A stretch of 64,000 nucleotides of DNA from Tiliqua scincoides (Eukaryota > Chordata > Lepidosauria > Squamata > Scincidae). Location: NCBI RefSeq assembly GCF_035046505.1, contig NC_089830.1:6128315-6192314 (forward strand). The letters run 5' to 3'. Made by a program: the position numbers and the translations under genes. The notes under the pieces are model-generated. The model was not told the DNA's origin, made no database searches, and was given only the letters and a program-made list of their open reading frames with translations. Below are positions 12,186 to 23,395 of the stretch, one piece after another (the stretch's first letter is position 1; every line of letters starts with the position of its first letter).

Positions 12186-12710
12186 AATGGAACTTCCACC
12201 TGCATGAACGTAGGCTTATCTCTGTACTTGGATCACATCAAAACCGTACATCTAAGAGATTGGTGCTTTGCTTTTTTCACTCCCTCACCCACACATCCCC
12301 ATACAATCACATACACAATCACCCACACACATGAGTGTACACACTTAAGCCTTCTCTGGACAGTGTGCAAGGCTGAGCAGAGCATCACAGACAGGAAGTC
12401 AGTTGCTCTATGGATGAAAGCACCAGGAATGCTTGTTTTAATCTTTCAAAGGACATGATTTATTGGGGATTAAAATGGGAAAAGAGGGAAAACAGACAAT
12501 CAAATTCTAAACCTGAGAACAAGAGGCAAAGTTCAAAATAAAGGAAAACCAGATTCTAAGTTCCCTGACATAAGAAGTCCACCTGCAATTCAGCATCCTC
12601 CTAGCAGGGGGTGGTGGTGGTGGGTGGAGATCCTCCCCTGATATAATTCTTTCCTAGTTGGACATTTTTTGTGGGGCCCCAGGTTCATAGCCAAGGTCTG
12701 TAGAATCTGT

Positions 12711-12800
12711 CAGCCCAATTCTATCCACACTTTCCTGGGAGTAAGCCCCATTGACTTAAATGGGACTTACTTCTGAGTAGACACACATAGGATTGGGCTG
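12711..12800. mobile_element. 90-bp CAGCCCAATCCTAT MITE, copy 2, inverted
   Basis: Again 90 bp, from CAGCCCAATTCTATCC to ATAGGATTGGGCTG. It is the reverse complement of copy 1 with a few changes. Confidence 0.8.
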
Positions 12801-12932
12801 TTAGAGATATAAATACAATTTATTATAGGCCTTATGGTAGAATGGAAAGCAATCAAAATGTGCATGGAAGTTAATGGACCCAATGGATCTAAGCACATTT
12901 TAATATAAAATTGCTTATATGTAAGCCTAGAA

Positions 12933-13166
12933 CAGTGTTTTTCCACCTTTTTTGTCTCATGGCACACTGACAAGGTACTAAAATTGTCATGGCACACCAT
13001 CTGTTTTTTGACAACTGACAAGGCACACCATGCTGTTTGTGAGGGGGGGGGATTGCATCACCCAATGGCCCTACTAATAAGTGACCCTCCCCCAAACTCC
13101 TGTGGCACACCTGCGAACTGTTCCTGGCACACCAGTGTGCCATGGCACAGTGGTTGAAAATGGCTG
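12933..13166. mobile_element. hAT-type MITE, same family as 4434
   Basis: The termini CAGTGTTTTTCCACC and GTTGAAAATGGCTG are flanked by a perfect GCCTAGAA duplication (12925-12932 and 13167-13174). It is inverted relative to the 4434 copy, with internal GGCACACC repeats. Confidence 0.9.
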
Positions 13167-13798
13167 GCCTAGAAGTAAAGAAACAGAGTAGATTACCCTA
13201 GCGTGGGGGACCCCTTAGGCACAGGGCCCAGTTGGAAGCAATTGGTCTAATTGGCTTAAAGCTGGCCCTGAATGATCCAGGGTGAGTTTAACCCAGCAGG
13301 AATCCAGGAAGGTTTCAGTCAAAACTATTATTCTCTGGGGAGACCAGACAGTCAAGGGACTCCAATTTGCATTCAAAAGAGGAAGGTGATGAGTGATGTG
13401 TGTGACCTAGAGCTCTAGACAGAGCAGAGCATATGACAGGATTCTTCCTAGGTTAGCCTCAATGTACACAGAACACTGCCATTTGGAGTGGGAGGGGGTT
13501 TCCCCAGGAGGGGGGTGCTTCTTGCTCATGACAGGAATGGAGAGGAAGAGGAAGCATGTAGTGGAGGAGGCAACATGTCCGAAACAGCACTTTTCAGAGG
13601 AGTCAGTTCACATGTTCAGCTACTGAAACATCCTTAGAGGGGACTCCCAACCCTGCCTCATGCAACAGTGGACATGTGATACAGGCTTGCGCTACTCGTC
13701 CCCTCACTTCTGGGGCAGTTTCTCTAATTGCACTGGCAGAAGGGGGGGATGGTTGATCCACACCACCCCTCCTCACATGCTACTAAACCAGTGGTTTT

Positions 13799-13970
13799 CA
13801 ATGTTTTTCTTCTTACAGGATGCTGACCTTTATGGTCTTCTCTGTGGTCTTTGTCTTTTGTGATGTCACTTGCTGCTTCACGGAAACTCTTCCAGGTTCT
13901 GTTTTTAGGGTAACTGTCTGTAGAAATGAATTGCCTGTCCCTTTTCCTCCGCCGGTGGACTAGAGGTGCT
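13799..13970. mobile_element. hAT-type MITE fragment, 40360 family
   Basis: It starts CAGTGGTTTTCAATG and contains TTTTGTGATGTCACTTGCTG and TTTTTAGGGTAACTGTCTG. The right end was not recognised. Confidence 0.6.
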
Positions 13971-14499
13971 CTAGCCTATCACTCTTCTCTCCTCCACACT
14001 TCCTCTTCTGCTTTGTCCCTCTCTTCCTTTCCCAATCCAGGGAGTGGAAGAAGCAGAGGCTGGTATATCCCCCAGGCAAGAGGGGGCAATATTTGGTGCT
14101 TGGCCTCAGGCACCAGGAGGTCTTGGGCTCACCCCTGCTGACCACCCTTGTAGCACCTGACCATTATTTTCAGTGCAAAGAATTTGCACATTTGGTTGAG
14201 CCTTTGTGTAGCACAGTTCCTATACTGAATGGTCCCAATGTATTCCAAAGAAGAGGCGCTCTTTGTGCAAACAGAGTAATTAAAGTCCTGGACTTGGTGT
14301 TCTCTATTCATGGCAGACAGTCTCATATATCAGGCTCTGTTTCCCTTCTGTTCGGTCTCACTCCAGCATTTAAACTGCAGCTAGTCAGGCACAAATCCAG
14401 TCCACTTCAAATACTGGAAGTAGGGCGCCACCTCCTGGACCTCAGCAGAGATGCACCTCTACAAGCAAGGACTCTTGGTCGATTAAAGATGCTTTAACT

Positions 14500-14924
14500 C
14501 AGTGGTTCCCAAACTTTTTAGCACCGGGACCCACTTTTTAAAATGATACTCTATCGAGACTCACCTAGGCTTACAAGACTTTTAAAAAGGAGATCTAGAA
14601 AGTATGTATGTATGTATGTATGTATGTATGTATGAGTAATAACAAGTAAAAAAGACCGTCAAACATTTGTTTGTTTGTTTGTTTGCTTGTTTGTAAGTAA
14701 CAATAACCAATAAAAAAGACACTCAAACATTTATCTCCCTATATTTGCTCATGCTTGCAAAGTGCAGGAGCTGAGCTCTTTGCAGGGTAATTAGCAGCTA
14801 TACTATCTGATTTTTGAATAGGGCTTGAGGCAATTATCTGATCTTTCCAGCAACCTTTGGCAACCCACCAAAAATCAGGTCATGACCCAACAGTGGGTCC
14901 CGATCCACAGTTTGGGAATCACTG
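14500..14924. mobile_element. hAT-type MITE carrying TATG and TTTG microsatellites
   Basis: The termini CAGTGGTTCCCAAACTT and AGTTTGGGAATCACTG are flanked by CTTTAACT / CTTTAAAT (14492-14499, 14925-14932). Internally it has (TATG)n at 14602-14634 and (TTTG)n at 14666-14693, which expanded after insertion. Confidence 0.85.
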
Positions 14925-15830
14925 CTTTAAATGATAAGTTGTTTTGCCTCTGCCCTCTTGATTTTTTTCCTGTTACGCTCCTTGTTACAGTAACAAACCA
15001 GAAGCAAAATTGCCTTCTCAAAGCAAACAAATGTTCTCTTGATTTTCAGAACCATCCATTCAAACTTATGGCCCAATTCTCACGAGGGTCTGTGATGGTG
15101 CTCGCCGATTCAAATCCCCTTCCCAGGCCTGATCCACCTGCATGGATCAATGCAGACATGAGCCAGCAATATTACTGGCGCAGGTCTGAGTTGACCTGTT
15201 GTGGCTGCTGGGACTTACCCCAGGAAAGCTCCAGCAGGAGAGCTCCAGCAGTCAAAAATGTAGCCCATGACAGTACTGTTGCATTACTGCACAGAGATCT
15301 AGATAGGATCAGGCTAGCCAAGGCAGTGGAGAGGATTTGGTTTTTCATTCTGGTGTAGCTGATGTTGTGGGTTTGCTCCAGTGTTCCTCTGATGCCTGCT
15401 GTGGTCTGGTTTACAAGGTTGTAATGTGTGTGGGTGGGTGTCATGTGAAGAGGATCCTCCCCTGGAGCAAGGAGTTGCCCCTGATGACCCCAGCCCCTCC
15501 CTCCTTGACCTTTTCAGTTGTCTTGATTATATCCATTGAGTTTGTCTTTTGTTGACTATTGTAAAGAAACATTGCAGTGACTTCCCCTGAGGTCTAATGA
15601 TCTCATCCCAGGAGCAGTTCACAAACATTTGGTTTTGTAAACTCCTAAGGCTTAATTACCCCTGGGGGCTGGGGATAAGAATAGGCCCTCAGTTTGGCTG
15701 TACTTGCTGTAAGGGCAGATGGGGGCAGATGGGGCTCCTCAGCCTGGGAAGGCAGCTCATCTGAGAGAAGGAAAACTCTGATCCCAAACCTCCACTGCCT
15801 TGTGGCTACATCCAGTGATGGAAAAGGCTT

Positions 15831-16130
15831 CAGGAGTCAACCTCGAGGCAAAATCCGGAGCCGGAGTCCCTGAGGCAGTTCATGGCTGAACACAGTCACG
15901 TTCTGGCAACTCCTGCGACGCCGCTGGAAGCAACCGTATTGGCCTCTGCCTTTCCATTGGACCATTTCAGCGACGTGGAGAGGGGGGATTTGCTGCATGG
16001 GTCCATACCTACTTTACTGCCTATCCTCCATACCTACTTTACCCAGGCTTCGTGCTCTGGAGAGGACACTGTTCCAGAACCACCATTCAGAGCGTGACAC
16101 CATAGTCTTCTGAGACTGAAGGATGCCAAC
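15831..16130 (+). mobile_element. 300-bp non-autonomous element with LINE-derived tail
   Basis: It is flanked by AAAGGCTT (15823-15830 and 16131-16138). The last ~62 bases (from GTTCCAGAACCACCATTCAG) match the 3' terminus of the LINE copies at 7798 and 16544. The first ~235 bases (CAGGAGTCAACCTCGAGGC, GGCAGTTCATGGCTGAACAC, GACGTGGAGAGGGGGGATTT) do not occur in those copies. It is either a SINE using the LINE's tail or an internally deleted LINE with its 5' end. A 71-codon open frame inside has no recognisable domain. I see no tRNA A/B boxes. Confidence 0.65.
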
Positions 16131-16543
16131 AAAGGCTTAATACTCTCTGAACTCTTCAGCAGGGCAATGGGCCTATTGGCACACCTTTGTTTCATAAGCA
16201 GAACTGATGCACATATGAGGCAGGCTGAGGAAGGTGCCTCAGATTGGCAGGGGATGCCCTTCTCTGTCTGCCCATTTGACTTCAGTCCTCCACCTATAGC
16301 CTTCCACTCCCCAATTTCCTCCCAGAGGAGGAAGTATGAAGGAGAGCACTGGGCTAGAGTGCCTCTGGTGCTCTATCACCAGGTAAGGAGTGTGCGAGAG
16401 TGGCACATGCCTCCACCCCACCTGGATCTACTGCCTACTGCCACCTCTGCTATATGCACCTGTGCGCTCACCCTTGGCTGGCAAACAAGCAGGGGTGTTT
16501 TCGTTCCCCCTTCCCTTTAATTAGAAGACACACACTATGCAAC

Positions 16544-17162
16544 TTCTGTACTGCAGCGAGTCATGGACTCTTCGCTCACAACAGGAGAGGAAACTGAACG
16601 CTTTCCACATGCGCTGCCTCCGGCGCATTCTCGGCATCACCTGGCAGGACAAAGTTCCTAACAACACAGTCCTGGAACGTGCTGGAATCCCTAGCATGTA
16701 TGCACTGCTGAAACAGAGACGCCTGCGTTGGCTCGGTCATGTTGTGAGAATGGATGATGGCCGGATCCCAAAGGATCTCCTCTATGGAGAACTCGTGCAA
16801 GGAAAGCACCCTACAGGTAGACCACAGCTGTGATACAAGGACATCTGCAAGAGGGATCTGAAGGCCTTAGGAGTGGACCTCAACAAGTGGGAAACCCTGG
16901 CCTCTGAGCGGGCCGCTTGGAGGCAGGCTGTGCAGCATGGCCTTTCCCAGTTTGAAGAGACACTTGGCCAACTGTCTGAGGCAAAGAGGCAAAGAAGGAA
17001 GGCCCATAGCCAGGGAGACAGACCAGGGACAGACTGCACTTGCTCCCAGTGTGGAAGGGACTGTCACTCCTGAATCGGCCTTTTCAGCCACACTAGACGC
17101 TGTTCCAGAACCACCATTCAGAGCGCGATACCAGAGTCTTTCAAGACTGAAGGTTGCCAACA
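16544..17162 (+). mobile_element. 5'-truncated LINE, second copy, 10-bp target duplication
   Basis: It is nearly identical to the 7798-8400 copy but on the + strand, flanked by ACTATGCAAC (16534-16543 and 17163-17172). The frame YCSESWTLRSQQERKLNAFH leads into LRRILGITWQDKV. It has two stops relative to the first copy, both CGA to TGA (in CAG-CTG-TGA after GRP and in CAC-TCC-TGA in the Cys/His knuckle), which is the pattern of methyl-CpG decay. The 5' break falls within about 20 bases of the other copy's break. Confidence 0.9.
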
Positions 17163-17631
17163 ACTATGCAACCTCCCCCTTCTGCACCTCTTCTGTTTGA
17201 AATGAATGGGAACCCAGCACTCCCTGCTCCAGATCCTTGTTAACTGGAGCAGGGAGGCTGCAGTGATCTTTGTAAGCAGGGCCCATTGGATGAATTGCTT
17301 CAAATTGGGCTCTGCACCCAAGGGAGCCCCGCGCTAGTGTAATTAGTCTTGTATGCTATTTTATATTAAAATATGCTTAGATCCATTGGGTCCATTAACT
17401 CACATGCACTTTTTAAGTGCATATTTTTATTGCTTTCCATTCTACCATAGAGATATAAAGGCTATACTAAATTTTCTTTATATCTCTAAAATTCTGCAGA
17501 CCTTGGCTGTGTACCTGTAGCGCCACAGAAAAATGTTTCCAGTTGGGCCCCACAGTGTCTAAGGCTGGCCCTGTTTGTAAGTACAGGAAAGGGATGGGTG
17601 GACTCCAAATTGCCTGTCCCTGGCCACTTGG

Positions 17632-18014
17632 CAGGGATGTGCCCAAGTCATTAAGATTGAGTCATGAGTTGAGTTGCAAATCACTGACCCTGTGACTTGA
17701 CTGGTGGGTCATTGCGTGTGCCTGTGGTAACTTGACGTGAAAAATTTCAAGTCCTTTGAGTTGTGAGCCAGAGTAATTTTGAGTCACAAATTTCAAGTCC
17801 TTGAACAAAAATGCACAGAAAAAAGGAAGGTGGTGGTGGGGTGTGTAAGTAAGCAATAATGCATACACACTAAAGAGATTTTTTTCTTTTTTCAAGTCAT
17901 TGGTCCTGAGTCGTGACTCAAGTCGGGGTCAGTGACGTTCACGACTCGAGTCAACTTGAGTCGTCAAAAACAACTGCTTAGCGCAACTTGAGTCGAGTTG
18001 AGTGCCCATCCCTG
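17632..18014. mobile_element. AGTC-rich MITE, hAT-like ends
   Basis: It starts CAGGGATGTGCCCAAGTC and ends GAGTGCCCATCCCTG, inverted repeats. The flanks CCACTTGG / ATGCTTGG agree at 5 of 8. The body is crowded with degenerate GAGTC and AAGTC pentamers in both orientations. No coding capacity. Confidence 0.72.
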
Positions 18015-18431
18015 ATGCTTGGTGCTTTGTAAGCACCATGCGTAAGCACCAATTTTGTTGCTCTGGCAAAATTGGCAGTCACAACTTGTAAGCACCAAGT
18101 GGGCAGGAAGGGGCCACTTCCCCCCCCTTTCTTCTTCCAGCAGCACTATTGGAAGAGGGGGGCTGCTATTGCTGCAATCCTCTTCTGAGTTGCTCCCAGT
18201 AAGTCAGAAGAGGATTGCAGTACCCAGTGGAATGGCAGGCTAGAGAGGGTGGTGGACAGATGGGCTGCAGACTCATCCATTCATTGCCCCTCTAAGGATG
18301 CCCAAGGATGCTGTTCCATTTGAGCATGGCAGCCTCATAGGCTCTGGGAGGAGGCAGTGTTGGGTACACTGCCTCAGGCACCAGGAGGCCCTGTTCTGAC
18401 GCTGTTCAGAAGGTGAATTTGTCATAAACTC

Positions 18432-18776
18432 TCACTGCACATTGGGAAAGTATTTTACAGGTTCAATCACAATCCCTGCTTTCGAAGGCCCTCTAAAACC
18501 AGGTGCAAATACTCTGACAAAATTGGCAGGTACAATTTTGTCTCGCCCGGCTAGGATTTCCGAAACAAAGGAATGACTGATAACTCCAGTACAGATCATC
18601 CTCAAAAAGGAAATGCCAGGAATTGGGACAACAAAGATCTTGAGAACAAACATCAATGGCAACAGGGCTCCACGTGAGGAGTGCTGATAAAGATTACGAG
18701 TGTTCGGCTTGCAAGAGCGACATTGATAGCGACACTCGGTAGGCACGGAGACATGCACACAATAGCCCGGGGGCAT
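18432..18776 (-). other. Open frame of 114 codons, unassigned, coding-like
   Basis: The peptide includes CRYQCRSCKPNTRNLY and IVPANFVRVFAPGFRGPSK then AGIVIEPVKYFP. Low-confidence impression: the IVPAN...GIVIEP part recalls the stretch between protease and reverse transcriptase in Gypsy-type LTR elements, in which case this is a broken fossil fragment. It has no neighbouring exon-like frames or introns that would make a host gene. Confidence 0.25.
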
Positions 18777-20251
18777 TAAAAGCCCCTATTCATGGCATTG
18801 AGCGAGGTCCTGGGTACCAAATGAAAGTTGAAAGCCCTCCATTGAGTGCAAAAAAGGATAGAAGGGCCTTTTGAACGCCCATTTGTCGAAATCTCACTGC
18901 TGCAAGGTATTGATGACAATATCTTAGTAACGGACAGAGCAGGCCAGCAACCTTCTGGAGGGGCCACAGGGAGAGATTGAGGGAGGATGTCATTTTGTGA
19001 GAGGGAACATGTCTTGCAGTTGATTTGACAGGGCTTATCTGGAGGTTGTGTAATGTCATCTTCCTATCCTCCCCCATACATATGGTATTGCATTGGTTGA
19101 ATCCCCTTTGGTGCTAGAACATTGGAGAGTGGGAGGAATGGAGGCTGGCACAATATCGGGTAAGGGGGGAACAGTATTCCCCCTCCCCATTTTAACAATC
19201 AACAGTTGGGGAGAGGGGGAATCTCTGCCAGCAGCCTGAAACATATTTGTATCTGAAGAATATCAGCTGTGTTTATGAATATGAACACCAAGTGACTGGT
19301 AATTTAAATTGTGTGTTCTGGTAACCTATTCCCTCTACCTGAGATTTCAGTGGGTGGGTTCTGCTTAACGTTCAAGGCTGTTGGTGCTTGAAGGAATTTT
19401 TTTTCAAGTCTGATTAGCTATTTTTTCTTGGCTTTCCCTGTAATATGTAGCTTGGCTCACTCACTCTATTCTTGGTGGACTTCACACTCCTGATTGTGGC
19501 ATGCTGTGGTCAGAACTATGATTGCATGGACTGATCCCTTGGGGCAGGTCTTTCTCTCTCACACACTTATACACACACAAACACACACAAACAGAAGTTT
19601 CAGCCCTGGAGGCCTCCTCGACATAAGGGAACATTTGTTCCCTTGCCTTGAGGTAAGCCTGCGCTGGCCTGCAGACTTGCACCAGCTCTTGCATTGGTAC
19701 AAGTCTGAGTGAACCTGGGTTGGGGGATTGAGACTGGGAAGGAAAATAGATATTGGTGGCACCACTGTGGCCAATACCAGCCCCTTCCCATCCTTGATCT
19801 GCCCTCCTCCCCACCCCAGAACTGTCCTGTTCCTTCCCTTCCCTGCCCTGCTACACTAACCCCTCTTCCTTCCCACCCACCCCCAGCTGACTTAGCAACA
19901 CCAGTGGGTATCCTCCAGCCAGTGGCTCATGGACGTGGCCACTTTTTGCTTGCTGTGACAGCCAGGGCACTGAATGGTGTGTCACTTTTTGCCTCCATTT
20001 CCTCCTTGCCTGGAATGGCTCTGAAGGGGAAGGGGCCGTTTGAACACTGCGGTGAGGCTCTCTGCAAAACTTAGTGCTTTGCACCCTCTCTAGCTACTGC
20101 CTTCTGAGCTTCTAGCAGGAGCAGCCACAAATCAGCCAGGTTGTTATTCATTCTTGGCACCTGGCCTCCACCTCACAGCAGTTTATCACAGTGACTCCTT
20201 CACCCACTAACGGCCCAGTTATCAGCAGCCAAGAATGACAAAAAGAAATCC

Positions 20252-20488
20252 AAAAAGAATATTTTATTTATACACATTTTTACACTGCCCTTCCTCCAAG
20301 GAGATCAGGGTCATATACATAGTCCCTTCTCTCCTTTTGTCCTTTACAACAACCCTGTGAGGTAGGTGAGGCTGAGAGAGAGAGACTGATCAAAGGTCAT
20401 CCAGGAAGCTTCATGGCTGAGCAGAGATTTGAACCTGGATCTTCCAGGTCTACATCCAACTCTTGAACCACTTCACCATTCTGGTTCT
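20252..20488 (-). mobile_element. Sauria-type SINE, - strand
   Basis: The reverse complement matches the 24048 SINE: a head with AATGGTGAAGTGGTT, B box GGTTCAAATCT, CCTCACAGGGTTGTTGTAA and tail GAAGGGCAGTGTAAAAATG. It is diverged but full length. Confidence 0.82.
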
Positions 20489-20633
20489 GGTACAATTATT
20501 TTCCAAGGAGTCTGAGTATAGAGGGTTGGAGCTAGCTTGGGATCAGGGGATCGACCTTGAGGACCTTCTGACCTTCCAGTCTTATGGTTTTCTAAACCAC
20601 CTGTTCACACAATCTACAAGACATACAGGGCCC

Positions 20634-20808
20634 AGTCCTAACCAACTTTCCAGTGCTAGCGCAGCTGCAATTCAGCCTCTTGGTAAGGGAACAAACATTC
20701 CCTTACCTTGAGGCAGCCTCCATGACTGCCCTCCCACCTCAAGATGCAGCACACACCCGGTAGGCATGGCAGCATCAGCGCTGGAAAGTTGGTTAGGATT
20801 GTGCCCTC
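20634..20808. mobile_element. GGGCCCAATCC MITE, copy 3
   Basis: The ends are GGGCCCAGTCCTAACC and GGTTAGGATTGTGCCC, with the family body AGGGAACAAACATTCCCTTA. The flanks are ACA / TCA. Confidence 0.72.
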
Positions 20809-21326
20809 AGTTCAGCAGTTCAACCTCCTTCGCTTGTGCGCACTCACAAATACCCATGCTGTGTTTCATTCCTTCCTAGCAACTAAACAAATCCCTTCCC
20901 TTCGCCTCCTTTCTGAAGTTCAAGAATTACAGAAAGAGAGCTGACTTCTGGGTAGTCAGATAATTTTAAGAGCTCCAGGCCAGGATTACGCCTGTGTGTG
21001 TTTTCACTTTCCACGTGGTTGGGAAAGCACAAGCTCTGACTCTGAGATGTTACCATCTATGGTAAAAAAAAAACGGACAAGGCAGGAAGTGGTGGTAACA
21101 CCGGCCAGCCCTGCTGGGGTGTCTCCTTTTCCTCTTGTCAACGTGTCCCAGCAGCAGCCCCAGCATGGTTTTTTTATAGACACAATCAGTTTTGGTTAAA
21201 AAAAGCATTTCCAAACTGCTGATGGTTTTTGGAGGATGGTAGAGGAGGACTGACAGGGAGAGGTGAGAAGTCAGCCAGTGTTGCAGACCAGCAAAGATTG
21301 TGCCTGGCATAAAGGGAGAGAAAGAC

Positions 21327-21413
21327 TGCAATCCTATACACTTCTTACCTGGGAGTAAGTCCCACTGAAGATATTGGGGCTTACTTTTGAGTAATCATGT
21401 GTTGGATTGTGCC
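21327..21413. mobile_element. 90-bp MITE family, diverged copy
   Basis: It contains GCAATCCTATACAC, CTGGGAGTAAGTCCCACTGA and GGCTTACTTTTGAGTAA, then TTGGATTGTGCC. It belongs to the same family as 11311 but is more diverged. Confidence 0.65.
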
Positions 21414-22544
21414 AAAAATCTTCTCCATTCAGTTATTAAAAACTTATTTTGCAAACAAAATGGAGAAGAGCCCTTCTTAAAAGAACTAAAATCCTTTGCA
21501 CCAGTCAAAATTTATTGTGTAAGCAGCAACTGGAAGCCCCTGGTCCAAGAGTGGCCCTTCAGGGGCTCTTGTTGCCCCCATCTACTGATTAATCCAAGGG
21601 TATGGAAAGGCAAGGACAGAGTGGCATCTGTGGCCGCAGGACTTGCCATTGACCACTTTAGGGGGGGAAGTTGGGCTTAGGTGATCCATCCCCATCAGCC
21701 CTGGAAAGTAGCCCTAAGAATCGAGTTGCTGACCAGGGATCCCTGGATCTATTTTCAACCGCTGCTACCTGGGCAGAGAGGCATCTTTTCAAGTAATGGC
21801 TTTATGATTCAGAAGGGGTAAAGCAATCGCCCTTCTGCATCACAGGGTCCAGTAGGGAAGCCTACGCACAGTGCCTGCCCACCCACTAGCTGGAAGGCAG
21901 TGGGGAGCTGGGGGCAGGACTGGACCATCCTCTTTCTTCCCCTGGTGCTGTTTATGAATCCTCAGATGACCTGGTCCCAATGCAACTTTGATGTCAAAAT
22001 CATCCAGGAATTATAAATTGGCATCAGGGGAATAAGACAGTCTGCTGCTGGTCTGCCCCACTGTTGCCCAGAAAGCATCCCTGAGGGCCTGGCTTTCCAA
22101 GGTAGGAGGTGGCACCAGCAACAGTAGATCCCCATTGTCTCCTGGTATGGTTGGGTGCCTGGGCCCTCTTATGGACACACCCATTTTGTTAGCTTTCCTC
22201 CCAAAAGTGGCAATACTCTTACTCCTGCCCTTTCCCCTGGCACCACTGGTGGGCTTTTTATAGAAATGCCCAGGGCTCCACTACGTAACCTGTGGTCAGA
22301 GCCCATCTCATCCAACCTACACTTTGCAGGTGGCGTAGAAGAATCTCAATGAAACAGGGAAAGAGGAATTTTGTTTAGCAAACAAAATGCTGGGCAACGC
22401 TTATCCACAGAATAATCCTGAGAGGATTAGCCTGCAAATAAACATCTGGGAGGACACCAGTTCTCTGCTACATTTTGTTTTAAAGATGAGTAGATTCTGA
22501 TTTGCTCAGGCACCCGCCTAAGCTAAGGGAATAAGGTATTCTGG

Positions 22545-22735
22545 CCCTGTTATAGGCTGACCAGATACAATGGAGAACAGAGTGCCTGCACCTTTAACCA
22601 CTGTATAGAAGAGGGAATTTTGACAGGTGCAGCTTTTTAAACCCTTCCATGTTGAGCTGCACCTGCCCCAAATTCCCCCTTCCATACAGTGCTTAAAGGT
22701 GCAGGCATTGTATCCTTCACTGGTCACCCTGGGCT
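22545..22735. mobile_element. Foldback MITE with long palindromic arms
   Basis: The left arm reads TGCCTGCACCTTTAACCACT...GGTGCAGCTTT. The right arm, reverse complemented, reads TGCCTGCACCTTTAAGCACT...GGTGCAGCTC. The arms are about 65-75 bases long around a short TTTAAACCC-type centre. The outer ends are GGCTGACCAGATAC and CTGGTCACCCTGG. No coding capacity. Confidence 0.75.
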
Positions 22736-23091
22736 TGTAACTATTGATCCAGCTGTTTCAGCCTCTTGCTTTGTTTTGTTTGCGACCTGTGATTATATTT
22801 ACTTAGCTGCACTGTCTTTCAAAGTGCATAAAACACCATTCTCTTAATTAAAAAAAAAAAAAGGAATACCACACCCAAGGCCAGGGTGTAACCCCTCTTA
22901 AAACAATAACCCCAATCAAAAATTGACAAAGCTATGTGCATCAGTAAAACCACCCCTGGAAGATAACAACATTAATGAAATTTTACTGCATGTTTCATAA
23001 TGCCAGTAAACAGGCACAACTGTGACTGCAATGCAGGACCACACGAACAGAGCCTCAACCTTTCAACACTTTAACAGTTTGCATGATATGC

Positions 23092-23360
23092 AGAAGTTCT
23101 GCAGGTGCAGCTTTACCCACCCCAAAACCCCAGAGCTGGAAAAGCTGCACCAGTTGAATTTCTGCAAGCCCCTTTCCCCCCCTCCCCTGGGAGAAGTTCA
23201 GAAGTGCAGCTTCTCCCACCTCAAACCCCCAGAGCTGGAAAAGCTGCACCAGTTGAACTCCCATGAGCCTCTTCCCCCTGCCCCTGGGAGAAGTTCAGCA
23301 GGTGCAGCTTCTCCTACCCCCAAGCTCCAGAGCTAGAAAAGCTGCACCACTCCTGGCCCC
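23092..23360 (+). repeat. Tandem array, about 98-bp unit, three copies
   Basis: AGAAGTTC begins at 23092, 23192 and 23289 (period 100, then 97). Each copy reads GGTGCAGCTT or GTGCAGCTTC, then a C-rich stretch, then CAGAGCTGGAAAAGCTGCAC. So each unit has an internal inverted repeat (GTGCAGCTT / AAGCTGCAC). It abuts the CAP1 CpG island. The core word is shared with the foldback MITE 400 bases upstream. Confidence 0.85.
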
Positions 23361-23395
23361 GCCCTTCCCAGGAGCCTGCTCCAAGCCACTCCCCT

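Larger units (their letters stand above)
1..23395. other. Intergenic flank left of CAP1
   Basis: Apart from the elements listed separately, I see no supported gene. In mammals MFSD2A is the next gene on this side; I looked for its C-terminal exon and did not recognise it. The stretches 1-1620, 1810-4425, 4680-5710, 6765-7785, 8415-8855, 9105-9560, 13175-13795, 14935-15820, 17175-17630, 18015-18430, 18790-20250 and 20815-22540 hold no exon-like frame with good splice sites or recognisable peptide. Runs of C (2045-2060) and G (13040-13050) occur. Confidence 0.6.
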
